From NCBI RefSeq assembly GCF_004216905.1, contig NZ_SGXJ01000005.1, positions 310,001-374,000 of the forward strand: a stretch of 64,000 bases of DNA, read 5' to 3'. The stretch's first letter is position 1. Every line of letters starts with the position of its first letter. This document shows positions 37,763-45,210 of the stretch, piece by piece. Origin of the DNA: Kribbella sp. VKM Ac-2569. GTDB lineage: Bacteria > Actinomycetota > Actinomycetes > Propionibacteriales > Kribbellaceae. The position numbers were made by a program, and so were the translations under genes. Below the pieces are notes generated by a model. The model saw only the letters and a list, made by a program, of their open reading frames with translations. It did no database searches and was not told where the DNA came from.

Positions 37763-37780
37763 GTGACTAAACTTAGTGAC
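37763..37780. promoter_or_regulatory. Likely TetR operator
   Basis: GTGACTAA-AC-TTAGTGAC is a palindrome with one mismatched pair per arm, centred in the 49-bp MFS/TetR intergenic region. Size and place are typical for a TetR-family operator controlling both genes. Confidence 0.6.
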
Positions 37781-37798
37781 ACAAGAGAGTGAGGTCCC

Positions 37799-38407
37799 AT
37801 GCCCAGAACCGCAGCCCGTGGCGGACCGCAGACACGTGCGCGGATCTCGGACGTCGCCACCCAGTTGTTCCTGGAGCGCGGTTTCGACGCCGTGACGGTC
37901 GCCGAGGTCGCGCGGGAGGCCGGGGTCTCGAGCGTGACGGTCTTCAAGCACTTTCCCCGCAAGGAGGACCTGCTCCTCGATCGCGCCGACGATGCGACGG
38001 ACCTGCTGCGTACGGCGGTCCGCGACCGCTCGGGTGCGGTCGACGTACTGACGTCGCTCCGGGAGGCCGTCCTGGGCCTGGCCGACGACCGCCACGCCCT
38101 GTCCGGACTCAAGGACGGCTCGATCCCGTTCTTCGTGACGGTCGCCGCGTCGCCGGCGCTGATCGCGCGATCCCGGGAGATCGCGGACGAGATCCAGCAG
38201 ACGCTAGCCGAGGAACTGTCCGGCGACGCCGCGCTCGAGGGCGATGCCGCGCTCCTCGCCGCGTTCTTGATCGCCGGCTACACCACAGTCCTCACCGGAA
38301 CCGCCCGGCGCCTGATGGCCGGCGACATACCCGACGATGTCGCCGAGGATCACCGCGCCCGGGTCGACCACCTCTTCGACAAACTCCGCAACGGCTTCGC
38401 GGGCTAG
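37799..38407 (+). CDS. TetR family transcriptional regulator
   Basis: 202 aa. The N-terminal HTH (about 14-60) has ISDVATQLFLERGFDAVTVA and REAGVSSVTVFKHFPRKEDL; the C-terminal part is an all-helical ligand/dimer domain. It probably represses the divergent MFS efflux gene through the 37763-37780 palindrome. Its TAG stop overlaps the convergent transglutaminase stop by 4 bp (CTAG). Confidence 0.9.
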   Translation: MPRTAARGGPQTRARISDVATQLFLERGFDAVTVAEVAREAGVSSVTVFKHFPRKEDLLLDRADDATDLLRTAVRDRSGAVDVLTSLREAVLGLADDRHALSGLKDGSIPFFVTVAASPALIARSREIADEIQQTLAEELSGDAALEGDAALLAAFLIAGYTTVLTGTARRLMAGDIPDDVAEDHRARVDHLFDKLRNGFAG

Positions 38408-39276
38408 CCGAGGTCCTTCCAGGCGAAGGGGCCGCCGGCGGGAGAGGTGACGAAGGCGCGGCCGGCGTAGGTCAGGCTGGGGTCGGTGCGGTACAGCTCG
38501 TTGACCTCCTTGGTTGCCGCGTCATCTCCGTTGTCGGAGGCAAGCATCAGGTCCGCGATCCGGTCGGTGAGTTCGACGTCGGCGCCGTCCAGCGTGTCCG
38601 ACATGGACCCCCAGTTGTCCCAGAGCAGGAGCTCGTCGCCGTTCAGATGCGCGAGCTGATAGTGCACATAAGTGCGGATGAACCAGCCACCGTGCAGCTT
38701 CAGCGGAGCGTCCGGATTAGGGTCCGCGCCGAAGAGATCACCGTTGAGTTCACCGGCCCGGTATCCCTGCCACACCTCGGCCGCGGACCGGAACGGCCCG
38801 GCCGGCATGTCCGCCACGTCGAACGTGAAGCGTGGATCAGCCGGATCCATCTCGGCGTCGATCATCACCCACCGGTCGCCGTTCCAGTACTCGGCCACCA
38901 CGTGGTCGTTGTTGAAGCCCTCGGTGAAGTAGTTCCCGAACCCGACCCGGCTGCGTGCCGGGATCCCCTTGTGGCGCAGGATCGAGACGAACAAGAGCGT
39001 GTAGTCGCGGCAGCAGCCGACTACCCGGTCCACCGGCTCCCGCGGCACCGCGAGCGCCGTACCGTTGCGTTTCTGGTCCGTGGCGAGGATCGCCGACACC
39101 CAGCGGTTGTCGATCTCGGCCAGTCGTTCGCCGGTGAACTCGATGCCGCCGCCGCGGTAGTGGATCAGCAGGTTGCGGACCACCGCGGCGATCTCGGTGA
39201 CCTCGTCCGGCAGTGCGTCGAACAGTCCGGCATGTACGCCGGGATCGCTGAAGCGGGTCTGAATCGCGTAGTCCAT
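38404..39276 (-). CDS. Transglutaminase-like domain protein
   Basis: 290 aa from ATG 39276. It has the papain-like transglutaminase triad: Cys in VVGCCRDYTLLFVSIL, His in GFNNDHVVAEYWN and Asp in WVMIDAEMDP. This is the bacterial transglutaminase-like group annotated mainly as peptidase- or amidase-like; no signal peptide, so cytosolic. It is the last gene of a MarR-(136 aa)-MerR-transglutaminase operon, with its ATG overlapping the MerR stop (TGATG). The substrate is unknown. Confidence 0.85.
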   Translation of the reverse strand: MDYAIQTRFSDPGVHAGLFDALPDEVTEIAAVVRNLLIHYRGGGIEFTGERLAEIDNRWVSAILATDQKRNGTALAVPREPVDRVVGCCRDYTLLFVSILRHKGIPARSRVGFGNYFTEGFNNDHVVAEYWNGDRWVMIDAEMDPADPRFTFDVADMPAGPFRSAAEVWQGYRAGELNGDLFGADPNPDAPLKLHGGWFIRTYVHYQLAHLNGDELLLWDNWGSMSDTLDGADVELTDRIADLMLASDNGDDAATKEVNELYRTDPSLTYAGRAFVTSPAGGPFAWKDLG

Positions 39277-40100
39277 CACAGGTTCCTCTCGAGAATGGGC
39301 AGGGCGATGTCGACGGCAGGTTCGTCGCGGGGGAGGAGCTGGCAGTCCGGGCGGTAGACCTCCCGCGGCGGACCCGCTTCGGGGCTTCCGGATGCCCGCA
39401 CCGAGTCGAAGACGAGGTCGTACGCGAGCATGATCCGCGGGTACGCGCACTCGTCCATCGTGATCGTGCAGTACGCCTCCCGGTGGGCCGGCTCGACCCG
39501 GATCCCGATCCGGCCGGCCGGGTCCACCAGGCCCTCGAACGGCACGCACACCTCGACCGTCGCCTCACCCTCGGGCGTCACCGCGCCGTGGTAGATCACC
39601 CACGACCCGACGTTCGCCGTCGCACCGGCAGCCCGCAGGTACGACGTGAGCTCGTCGGTGCACGTCACGATCACCCCGATCAGCTGCTGCTGGTTGGTGT
39701 CCGCGCGGATCGACGCGATCTTCGTCGCCGGCACGTCCCGGGTGTGCACCGGTCGCGGCGCGAGTCCCGTCGTACCCGAGCGCGACAGCCGGTCCCGCAG
39801 ATACTGCAACGTCGCGCGCCGGGACGCCGTGGTCGCCTCCTCGGCGGCCCACCACCGGTTGAGCCGGATCAACGCGTCCTCATCTGTTCCGGTGAGGACC
39901 TCAGCGATCGTGGTCAGCGGCATGTCCAACTGCCGCAGCACACTGATCCGTCGCGCCCGCTCGAGTTGGTCCTCGTCGTACAAGCGGTACCCGTTCGCCG
40001 GGTCCACCTGCGCCGGCGCCAGCAGCCCCGACACGTCGTACAACCGCAGCGCCTTGTGCGAAAGCCCGGCCCTCCGCCCGAACTCACTGATCGTCAACAC
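39276..40100 (-). CDS. MerR regulator with GyrI-like effector-binding domain
   Basis: 274 aa from GTG 40100. MerR wHTH at residues 1-70 (LTISEFGRRAGLSHKALRLY, NGYRLYDEDQLERARRI), a coiled-coil linker and a C-terminal GyrI-like small-molecule domain (about 125-270, VTPEGEATVEVCVPFEG, GRIGIRVEPAHREAYCTI). This layout resembles BmrR/TipA-type drug-sensing activators. It lies in an operon 7 bp after the 136-aa gene and overlaps the transglutaminase start, which may be its effector gene. Ligand unknown. Confidence 0.85.
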   Translation of the reverse strand: MLTISEFGRRAGLSHKALRLYDVSGLLAPAQVDPANGYRLYDEDQLERARRISVLRQLDMPLTTIAEVLTGTDEDALIRLNRWWAAEEATTASRRATLQYLRDRLSRSGTTGLAPRPVHTRDVPATKIASIRADTNQQQLIGVIVTCTDELTSYLRAAGATANVGSWVIYHGAVTPEGEATVEVCVPFEGLVDPAGRIGIRVEPAHREAYCTITMDECAYPRIMLAYDLVFDSVRASGSPEAGPPREVYRPDCQLLPRDEPAVDIALPILERNL

Positions 40101-40107
40101 CCGACCA

Positions 40108-40518
40108 TCACACTCCCTGCCCTTGGGGCAGAGTAAAGGGGAACGCCTTGATGTCCGGCTCCACCCACCCGGTCCGCGCGGCCGGAGATGCCAAGGCGCG
40201 TGAGCTGTAGAAGCGGGTCAATAGCCGCTTGTCCAGGAGCCCCGGGTTCCGGCGTACCAGCTCTTCGAAGTCTTCGTCCGGCGCCTCGGTCATGTGGTAC
40301 GCCGTCAGCTCGACCCACGCCCTGCTGACCGTGGCGTTGTACTTCTGTGGCACCCCGGCGTACCGAGCCGTCTTCTGGATCCCGTCACTGATCAGCTCCA
40401 CTGCTCCGGCCGTCCCACACCGCCGTACGGCGAGCCACGTCAAGTGGACGTGCTCCCGATGCCCGAACCGCTCGGCGGTCGCCATCAACTGACCCATCAG
40501 CTCGTCGAAGACATTCAT
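40108..40518 (-). CDS. Conserved-looking hypothetical protein (136 aa)
   Basis: 136 aa; its ATG overlaps the MarR stop (ATGA), so it is translationally coupled. HREHVHLTWLAVRR and QKYNATVSRAWVELTAYHM look like a compact, mostly helical, His-containing domain; HxHxxW near the N-terminus could bind a metal, but this is speculation. I recall similar uncharacterised actinobacterial proteins but cannot name a family. Its neighbours are MarR and MerR regulators and a transglutaminase-like protein. Confidence 0.65.
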   Translation of the reverse strand: MNVFDELMGQLMATAERFGHREHVHLTWLAVRRCGTAGAVELISDGIQKTARYAGVPQKYNATVSRAWVELTAYHMTEAPDEDFEELVRRNPGLLDKRLLTRFYSSRALASPAARTGWVEPDIKAFPFTLPQGQGV

Positions 40519-40928
40519 GATTCCGCCAGCGCCTTCAGCACCCGCCGGGCCTGCTTGACCGCCGACGCCGGTACGCCGTCCAATGCGCGCACCTCCACCG
40601 CTTTGAACGCCTTCGCGACCCGGTCCGCACTCCGGGCACCGGCCGCGGTCAGCGAGATCTCCACGGCACGCCGGTCCCCGCTGCGTGCCGTGCGAGTCAG
40701 CAACCCCTTGTCGGCAAGCCGATCGAGTACGCCGGTCAGCGTCGTGGGCCGCACACCCGCCGCGACCCCGATCTCGGACACCGTCCGCGGCCGGCCGTCC
40801 GCGAGGTTCGCCAGCACGTTCCGCTCGGAAGCCGTCAACCCCAGGTCGGCCAGCTCCGTCCCCAGCACCTGCAACGTCACATGCGTCGCCCGCTGCAACA
40901 GCACCAACAGCAATTCGTCACTTTCCAC
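40515..40928 (-). CDS. MarR family transcriptional regulator
   Basis: 137 aa with the MarR winged helix: LTASERNVLANLADGRPRTV, GVAAGVRPTTLTGVLDRLAD and the wing SGDRRAVEISLT. First gene of a four-gene minus-strand operon, likely autoregulatory. The ATG at 40928 is 54 bp after the stop of the small secreted-protein gene. The sensed ligand is unknown. Confidence 0.88.
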   Translation of the reverse strand: MESDELLLVLLQRATHVTLQVLGTELADLGLTASERNVLANLADGRPRTVSEIGVAAGVRPTTLTGVLDRLADKGLLTRTARSGDRRAVEISLTAAGARSADRVAKAFKAVEVRALDGVPASAVKQARRVLKALAES

Positions 40929-40981
40929 GAATCCAGATTATCCGAAACCGTAATATCCGTCACCGGAATTCCGCGGCGGCC

Positions 40982-41278
40982 TCAGGGCATCGGCGTGTGA
41001 TCCCGGCGCCGTCGCCCGCCCAGGCCGAGCCAGGTCAGGGCGATCCCGCTCGCTGCTCCGACCGCGACCGAGGTTGCGTCCAGACCGCCGTCGCGGTCGG
41101 GCGTCTGAGCGCTGAAGTTCGCCGACGCGCCCTCCGGCCGCGGATGGTTCGCCGCCGTGGCCGGGACCGTTGCGATCAGCGGCGCGCTGCAGACTGCGAC
41201 GGCTGCCAATCTCCCCAGCCAGGTCGTGATCGATCGCTTGCTTGGTGGCGCCTGCGTCCGTTCTGCTCGTGCCGACAT
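40982..41278 (-). CDS. Small exported or membrane-anchored hypothetical protein
   Basis: 98 aa from ATG 41278, with RBS AGGGGGAAG. An N-terminal signal (WLGRLAAVAVCSAPLIATVPATAA), a short extracytoplasmic segment (NHPRPEGASANFSAQ), then a second hydrophobic segment (TSVAVGAASGIALTWLGLG) ending in GGRRRRD. The order signal peptide, short domain, TM helix and positive tail resembles small actinobacterial surface proteins, without a sortase motif. It is divergent from the SARP-like regulator with 100 bp between. Confidence 0.7.
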   Translation of the reverse strand: MSARAERTQAPPSKRSITTWLGRLAAVAVCSAPLIATVPATAANHPRPEGASANFSAQTPDRDGGLDATSVAVGAASGIALTWLGLGGRRRRDHTPMP

Positions 41279-41378
41279 GATCTTCCCCCTTGGCGTCACG
41301 AGTCTGCTCCGGCCAGGTATCGGTGCGGTATCGAGTGCCGGTCTTGACGCGACGCGCCGCCCGATCGACAGTCGAGAG

Positions 41379-42257
41379 GTGGGTATCGCTGTTCTGGGCC
41401 CACTCATGGTCGATGGGGGGCAACATTTAGGCCGGCGTGATCGCGTCGTCCTGTCTGCGCTCGTGGTGCATCCGGGGGACGTTGTCAGTGCCGACGTACT
41501 CGCGGACGTCCTGTGGGGTGACGAACTCCCGGCCTCGTGGACCAAGATCGTGCAGGGCTGTGTGGTGCGGTTGCGCAAGGCGCTGGGCAATCGCTCGATC
41601 GAGACGTCGCCGCGCGGCTACCGGCTGACGGTCCCGTGGGACGAGATCGACGCCCAGCGGTTCGAGCGAGCCGTCGAGCGGGCCGGCGTACTGATGGCGA
41701 CCGATGCCGAGCGCGCAGCAGTGGTGCTGTCCGGTGCGTTGCGTCTGTGGCGGGGCCGGCCGCTGATCGAGGCCGAGCGCTGGGATGCGGCCCGGATCGA
41801 GGCTGCGCGACTCGAAGAACTGCGGCAACTCGCGCAGGAGACGGCTGTCGAGGCCGCGTTGCGGTCGGGCCGGCACAGCAGCGTCCTCGGTAGGGCGCAG
41901 GTCTTGGTCGACGAGGCCCCGCTGCGTGAGCGGCGGTCGATTCTGCTCGCCACAGCGCAGTACCGATCCGGCCGGCAGGCCGAGGCGCTGGACACCGTAC
42001 TTCGGTTGCGAGCGGTGCTGAATCGCGAGCTCGGTGTGGATCCGGTGGCGGAGATCGATGAGCTCCAGGAGGCGATCCTGCGGCAGGATCCCGCGCTGTT
42101 CCCGACCGAGGCGGACGCCCTGATGTTGCTTGCCGAGGAGCTGCATTCAGCCGCTCGGCAGGTCGACCGCAGCGGCTCGGAGGAGCAACGCACCGCGGCC
42201 GCCAAGATCCTGGCCGACGCCCGCCGCTTGCTGCACCTGCTGCTCGCCGACGCCTGA
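41379..42257 (+). CDS. SARP/BTAD-type transcriptional regulator with PadR-like C-terminal module
   Basis: 292 aa from GTG 41379. OmpR-like wHTH (VVLSALVVHPGDVVSADVLADVLWG split over residues about 20-45, KIVQGCVVRLRKAL) and BTAD domain (about 95-240, RSILLATAQYRSGRQAEALD). The last 40 residues (EELHSAARQVDRSGSEEQRT onward) match the C-terminus of the PadR protein encoded next, at about 35 of 40 residues and about 88% of nucleotides. SARPs activate biosynthetic genes, but no obvious secondary-metabolite cluster is in view. Confidence 0.85.
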   Translation: MGIAVLGPLMVDGGQHLGRRDRVVLSALVVHPGDVVSADVLADVLWGDELPASWTKIVQGCVVRLRKALGNRSIETSPRGYRLTVPWDEIDAQRFERAVERAGVLMATDAERAAVVLSGALRLWRGRPLIEAERWDAARIEAARLEELRQLAQETAVEAALRSGRHSSVLGRAQVLVDEAPLRERRSILLATAQYRSGRQAEALDTVLRLRAVLNRELGVDPVAEIDELQEAILRQDPALFPTEADALMLLAEELHSAARQVDRSGSEEQRTAAAKILADARRLLHLLLADA

Positions 42258-42284
42258 GACCTGCATCACGCAGCGGACGTCTCG
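42135..42284 (+). repeat. Duplicated C-terminal module and 3' hairpin, copy A (SARP gene)
   Basis: 42135-42254 (40 codons) match 42809-42928 in the PadR gene at about 106 of 120 bases by hand count. The following 33 bp (42252-42284), covering the stop codon, match 42962-42994 except at two positions. In copy B 11 extra codons separate the two parts. Confidence 0.85.
42256..42283 (+). other. Nested hairpin overlapping the SARP stop codon, copy A
   Basis: GAGAC, CTGC, ATCAC loop, GCAG, five bases, GTCTC: an inner 4-bp and outer 5-bp stem. The GA of the first arm belongs to the TGA stop. The same structure is at 42966-42993. Confidence 0.6.
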
Positions 42285-42296
42285 ACTTGTCTTGGA

Positions 42297-42322
42297 GACA
42301 GTAACGATATATCGTTAGTGTC
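42297..42322. promoter_or_regulatory. 26-bp palindrome, probable PadR operator
   Basis: The dyad spans 42297-42322 with a perfect 16-bp core TAACGATATATCGTTA (42302-42317) and one mismatched pair. It lies 24 bp before the PadR start codon. PadR-family repressors usually bind such dyads in their own promoters, so autoregulation is likely. Confidence 0.7.
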
Positions 42323-42346
42323 ATGAAGAATATCGAGGAGGAATCT

Positions 42347-42967
42347 ATGAACACCCCCAACGAAATCCGAGGCCGCCGACGCGGCCACCACCCCCGGCGC
42401 GGCGGACCGCGGATGGGCGAAGGCATGCCGACGCACCGCGGACGCGGTGGCCGAGGCCCCAGTCGTGGTGCAGGACGTGGCACAGGCCGCGGTCGAGCCC
42501 CGCGCGGCGATGTCCGAGCGGCCGTCCTGATGCTGCTTGCCGAGGAGCCGATGCACGGCTACCAGCTGATGCAGGCCATCGCCGACCGCAGCGACGGGCG
42601 CTGGACCCCCAGCCCCGGCGCGATCTACCCGACCATCAACCAACTGGAAGACGAGGGCCTGGTCACCGTGACCGCCGAGGCCGGCCGCAAGCTCGTCACC
42701 CTGACCGACGCCGGCCGCGAGTACGTCGAGAAGCGTCGCGAGACGTCGATCGATCCGTTCGCCGGTTTCGCGAGCACCGAGCCCGCGACCGACCTGCGCG
42801 CGCTACTCGAGGAGCTGCACTCAGCGACTCGGCAAGTTGGCCGCAGCGGCTCGGAGGAGCAGCGCACCGCAGCCGCCAAGATCCTCGCCGAGGCCCGTCG
42901 CTCGCTCTACCTGCTGCTCGCCGACGCCCCGGTGATCCCCGAGACCCCGAAGGCACCCGAAGCCTGA
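42347..42967 (+). CDS. PadR family transcriptional regulator
   Basis: 206 aa from ATG 42347, chosen because GAGGAGGAATCT precedes it; an upstream ATG at 42323 has no RBS. A 50-residue Arg/Gly/His-rich disordered N-terminus (RRGHHPRRGGPRMGEGM) precedes the PadR wHTH: VRAAVLMLLAEEPMHGYQLM and PSPGAIYPTINQLEDEGLV. The C-terminal helix carries the 40-residue module shared with the upstream SARP gene. The basic tail could add non-specific DNA or RNA binding. A 26-bp palindrome lies upstream. Confidence 0.88.
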   Translation: MNTPNEIRGRRRGHHPRRGGPRMGEGMPTHRGRGGRGPSRGAGRGTGRGRAPRGDVRAAVLMLLAEEPMHGYQLMQAIADRSDGRWTPSPGAIYPTINQLEDEGLVTVTAEAGRKLVTLTDAGREYVEKRRETSIDPFAGFASTEPATDLRALLEELHSATRQVGRSGSEEQRTAAAKILAEARRSLYLLLADAPVIPETPKAPEA

Positions 42968-42994
42968 GACCTGCATCACGCAGGGAACGTCTCG
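42809..42994 (+). repeat. Duplicated C-terminal module and 3' hairpin, copy B (PadR gene)
   Basis: Copy B of the segment described at 42135-42284, with 11 additional codons (PVIPETPKAPE) between the module and the shared stop-flanking sequence. The C-terminal helix is typical for PadR proteins, so B is probably the donor. Confidence 0.85.
42966..42993 (+). other. Nested hairpin overlapping the PadR stop codon, copy B
   Basis: GAGAC-CTGC-ATCAC-GCAG-GGAAC-GTCTC, with two changes from copy A, both in the unpaired strand so the stems are intact. It may be an attenuating or stabilising 3' element. Confidence 0.6.
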
Positions 42995-43045
42995 GACGAA
43001 CGACTCCTCTTGGGAGATGTCACGCACATCTGAGAAGGAGTCGAG

Positions 43046-43471
43046 ATGGATTCTCGAAAGCTCTCCGCGAGCGCACACATCCTGCTTGCGGCAGTGCATG
43101 CCTACTGGGCGACAGGCGCCACTTGGCCCGCAAGTGATGAGCGCAGCCTCTCGCTGACTGTCCTCAATGCGGAGGTCAGCTTCAGTCCCGGAGTCGTGCT
43201 GCCACTGGCCGCACTGCACCTCCTGCTAGCAGGCGCCATCCTCACCACCGCGAGGTGGAGGCTCAGCAGGCTCGTGGTTGTCGGGCTGGTGGCCGGGCTG
43301 GCCGCTCGGGCGGCTGTTGGGCTGGTCTGGATCACGGGCGCGGTTGACACGAGTACGGCGTTCTACTGGCTCAACCTGTTCCTCTACACCCCGCTCTGTG
43401 TCGCGCTGTGCGTAGCTGATCTGAAGCTCCTCCGAGCACGCCGGCCGCTGGTGCCAGAATTCTCCAGATGA
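43046..43471 (+). CDS. DUF3995-like four-helix membrane protein
   Basis: 141 aa with RBS GAGAAGGAG before ATG 43046. Four predicted transmembrane helices (SAHILLAAVHAYWATGATW, VVLPLAALHLLLAGAIL, LVVVGLVAGLAARAAVGLVW, LNLFLYTPLCVALCV). It resembles the DUF3995 family. Function unknown. Its stop overlaps the ECF sigma factor start (ATGA), so they are translationally coupled; it could be a signal-sensing partner of the sigma factor in place of an anti-sigma factor, but this is inference. Confidence 0.75.
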   Translation: MDSRKLSASAHILLAAVHAYWATGATWPASDERSLSLTVLNAEVSFSPGVVLPLAALHLLLAGAILTTARWRLSRLVVVGLVAGLAARAAVGLVWITGAVDTSTAFYWLNLFLYTPLCVALCVADLKLLRARRPLVPEFSR

Positions 43472-43959
43472 TCGAGGAACATCTGGTTCGCGCGGCGCAA
43501 CGTGGCGACACGGTCGCGATGAACGGGGTGCTCGACGCGTTGACGCCGTACGTCGGGAAGATCTGCGGGCCGATCGCGCTGAACGACGGACCCGATGCGG
43601 CGCAGGAAGCACTCATCGCGATCTTCCGCGGGCTGCACGGCCTGCAGGAGCCGGCGGCGCTGTTCGGCTGGGCGCGGGCGATCGCCGTCCGCGAGGCGGT
43701 TCGGGTCGCGCGCCGCGGGCAGCGGCAACGGCCCGCCGAGCTCACGGACCTGCCGGCCGCGGACGATCCGCAGCTCGCGATCGACGTACAGGACGTCCTC
43801 AGGAGGCTGTCGCCCGAGCATCGGGCCGTCCTGGTACTGCGGGATCTCGAAGGAATGGACGAACAGGCAGCGGCCGCCGTACTCGATGTCCCATCGGGTA
43901 CGGCGAAGTCGCGGCTGCACCGGGCGCGGGCAAGCTTTCGGAAGGCATGGAGCTCATGA
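43468..43959 (+). CDS. RNA polymerase ECF sigma factor
   Basis: 163 aa. Sigma-70 region 2 is weakly conserved (GPDAAQEALIAIFRGLHGL), with region 4 clear (LSPEHRAVLVLRDLEGMDEQ, VPSGTAKSRLHRARASFRKA). It is coupled to the DUF3995 gene upstream and to the 153-aa gene downstream by ATGA overlaps at both ends. No zinc-binding anti-sigma gene is seen, so control probably involves the neighbours or differs from the classical ECF type. Confidence 0.85.
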   Translation: MIEEHLVRAAQRGDTVAMNGVLDALTPYVGKICGPIALNDGPDAAQEALIAIFRGLHGLQEPAALFGWARAIAVREAVRVARRGQRQRPAELTDLPAADDPQLAIDVQDVLRRLSPEHRAVLVLRDLEGMDEQAAAAVLDVPSGTAKSRLHRARASFRKAWSS

Positions 43960-44417
43960 ACTGGCCACAGGCTGAACTGACGGACGTCGAGCGGTTCCGG
44001 GCGCTCGCGGCGGGCGTGCCGGGCGCAGCCGTCACCGAACGCGTGCTGCCACAAGAACCCGATCGGGTGCAGGCGATGCTCGCGGACCTCGACGTGTTCG
44101 CCACCATCCAGGCGGACCTCGTCTCGGCGACTCTTGAGGAGCGCGACGGCGACCGCGTCGTCGTACGGGCGAAAGGCGCCAGAGGACAACGCGCGCGGCT
44201 GGTAGGTCAGCTCCGCCCAGGGTGGTGCTGGTTGCAGAGCCGCTTCCTGATCATCGGCATGGCAGTCGCCGCCGAGCCAGGTGGTGGCACGCGAGTGGCC
44301 CTGACCGGCGGCATTCGCGTTCCGGGCCGCGCCGCGATCATCCCGATCAGAGTGCGACAGGAGAGCAGCAAGACGCTGGACCGCCTACAAAAGCTCCTCA
44401 GGGATCGCGGCGAGTAG
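43956..44417 (+). CDS. Hypothetical protein coupled to an ECF sigma factor (153 aa)
   Basis: 153 aa from ATG 43956, chosen for the ATGA overlap with the sigma factor stop; an in-frame ATG at 43947 adds three residues. The pattern FATIQADLVSATLEERDGDRVVV, GRGQRARLVGQLRPGWCWLQ (short forms) and VALTGGIRVPG suggests an SRPBCC/START-like beta barrel, but I am not certain. Its 3' end overlaps the SGNH hydrolase gene by 33 bp. Co-translation suggests that it acts with the sigma factor. Confidence 0.6.
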   Translation: MNWPQAELTDVERFRALAAGVPGAAVTERVLPQEPDRVQAMLADLDVFATIQADLVSATLEERDGDRVVVRAKGARGQRARLVGQLRPGWCWLQSRFLIIGMAVAAEPGGGTRVALTGGIRVPGRAAIIPIRVRQESSKTLDRLQKLLRDRGE

Positions 44418-45149
44418 GGCGTCGGCGTGCCGGCGGTAGCCGAGGTTGTTGGGGTGGAAGGCGTCTGGGGCGAGCATGCCGCGCCAGGGTGGGCGGGCGT
44501 AGCGGGACACCTCGGCAACCGGGAGGCCGCGGGAGGTGGCTGTGTTGCTGATCAGCTGGTTGATTCCGGAGACATAGGGGCTGACGGCTCCACCGATCCG
44601 CCAGAAGCGGTCTGGGACGGTCAGGTCCATCACGACGGATGAGGAGGGGAGCTGATCGATCACCTGGCGGAGGTGGTCGCGGAAACGCTTTGGTGGCGTC
44701 GCGAGGACGTCGTTGGTACCGATGCCACAGGTGACCAGTGCGGGTGTCAGGCCGTCCAGCAACGGGAGCTGATCCTCAAGTACGTGCCGCGTCTGCGCAC
44801 CGGACTGCGACAGGTTCAGCACTCGCCACGGCGTTCCCTTACGGCGCAGGGCATTCAGCACCTGGCCGACGTACCCGTGCAGCGGCGACGAAGCGCCCAG
44901 CCCTTGCGCGGTTGAGTCGCCGAGCACCACCCAGAGCGGTCCCTCGGCCGACAGTGTCAAAGAGTTCTGCTGCGTCCAGTACTCCGCATACGTCCGCGCC
45001 TGTACGTCGACGTACGCCACGCCGTCCACCCAGCGCTGGATCGCCAGCCGCGAGCTGGTTCGCTCGGCCTCGCCCCAGCGCATGATCGCGCGATGCATCG
45101 CCCCGATCGGCGTGGTCCGTTCACGGTCCCCTCGGCGCAGCAAAAACAT
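44385..45149 (-). CDS. SGNH/GDSL-family hydrolase
   Basis: 254 aa from ATG 45149. SGNH blocks: nucleophile Ser in VVLGDSTAQGLGAS (block I), Gly/Asn in GIGTNDVLA (block III), and Asp/His in APDAFHPNNLGY (block V). It probably hydrolyses an ester of a lipid or acetylated polysaccharide. No signal peptide is evident with this start. It lies beside glgX and could act on acylated sugars, which is speculation. Confidence 0.88.
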   Translation of the reverse strand: MFLLRRGDRERTTPIGAMHRAIMRWGEAERTSSRLAIQRWVDGVAYVDVQARTYAEYWTQQNSLTLSAEGPLWVVLGDSTAQGLGASSPLHGYVGQVLNALRRKGTPWRVLNLSQSGAQTRHVLEDQLPLLDGLTPALVTCGIGTNDVLATPPKRFRDHLRQVIDQLPSSSVVMDLTVPDRFWRIGGAVSPYVSGINQLISNTATSRGLPVAEVSRYARPPWRGMLAPDAFHPNNLGYRRHADALLAAIPEELL

Positions 45150-45210
45150 CGGTCCCCCCAGACATGAACAGAAGGTGACCGCCGAATGTACAGGTGGAAG
45201 GTTAACGACC

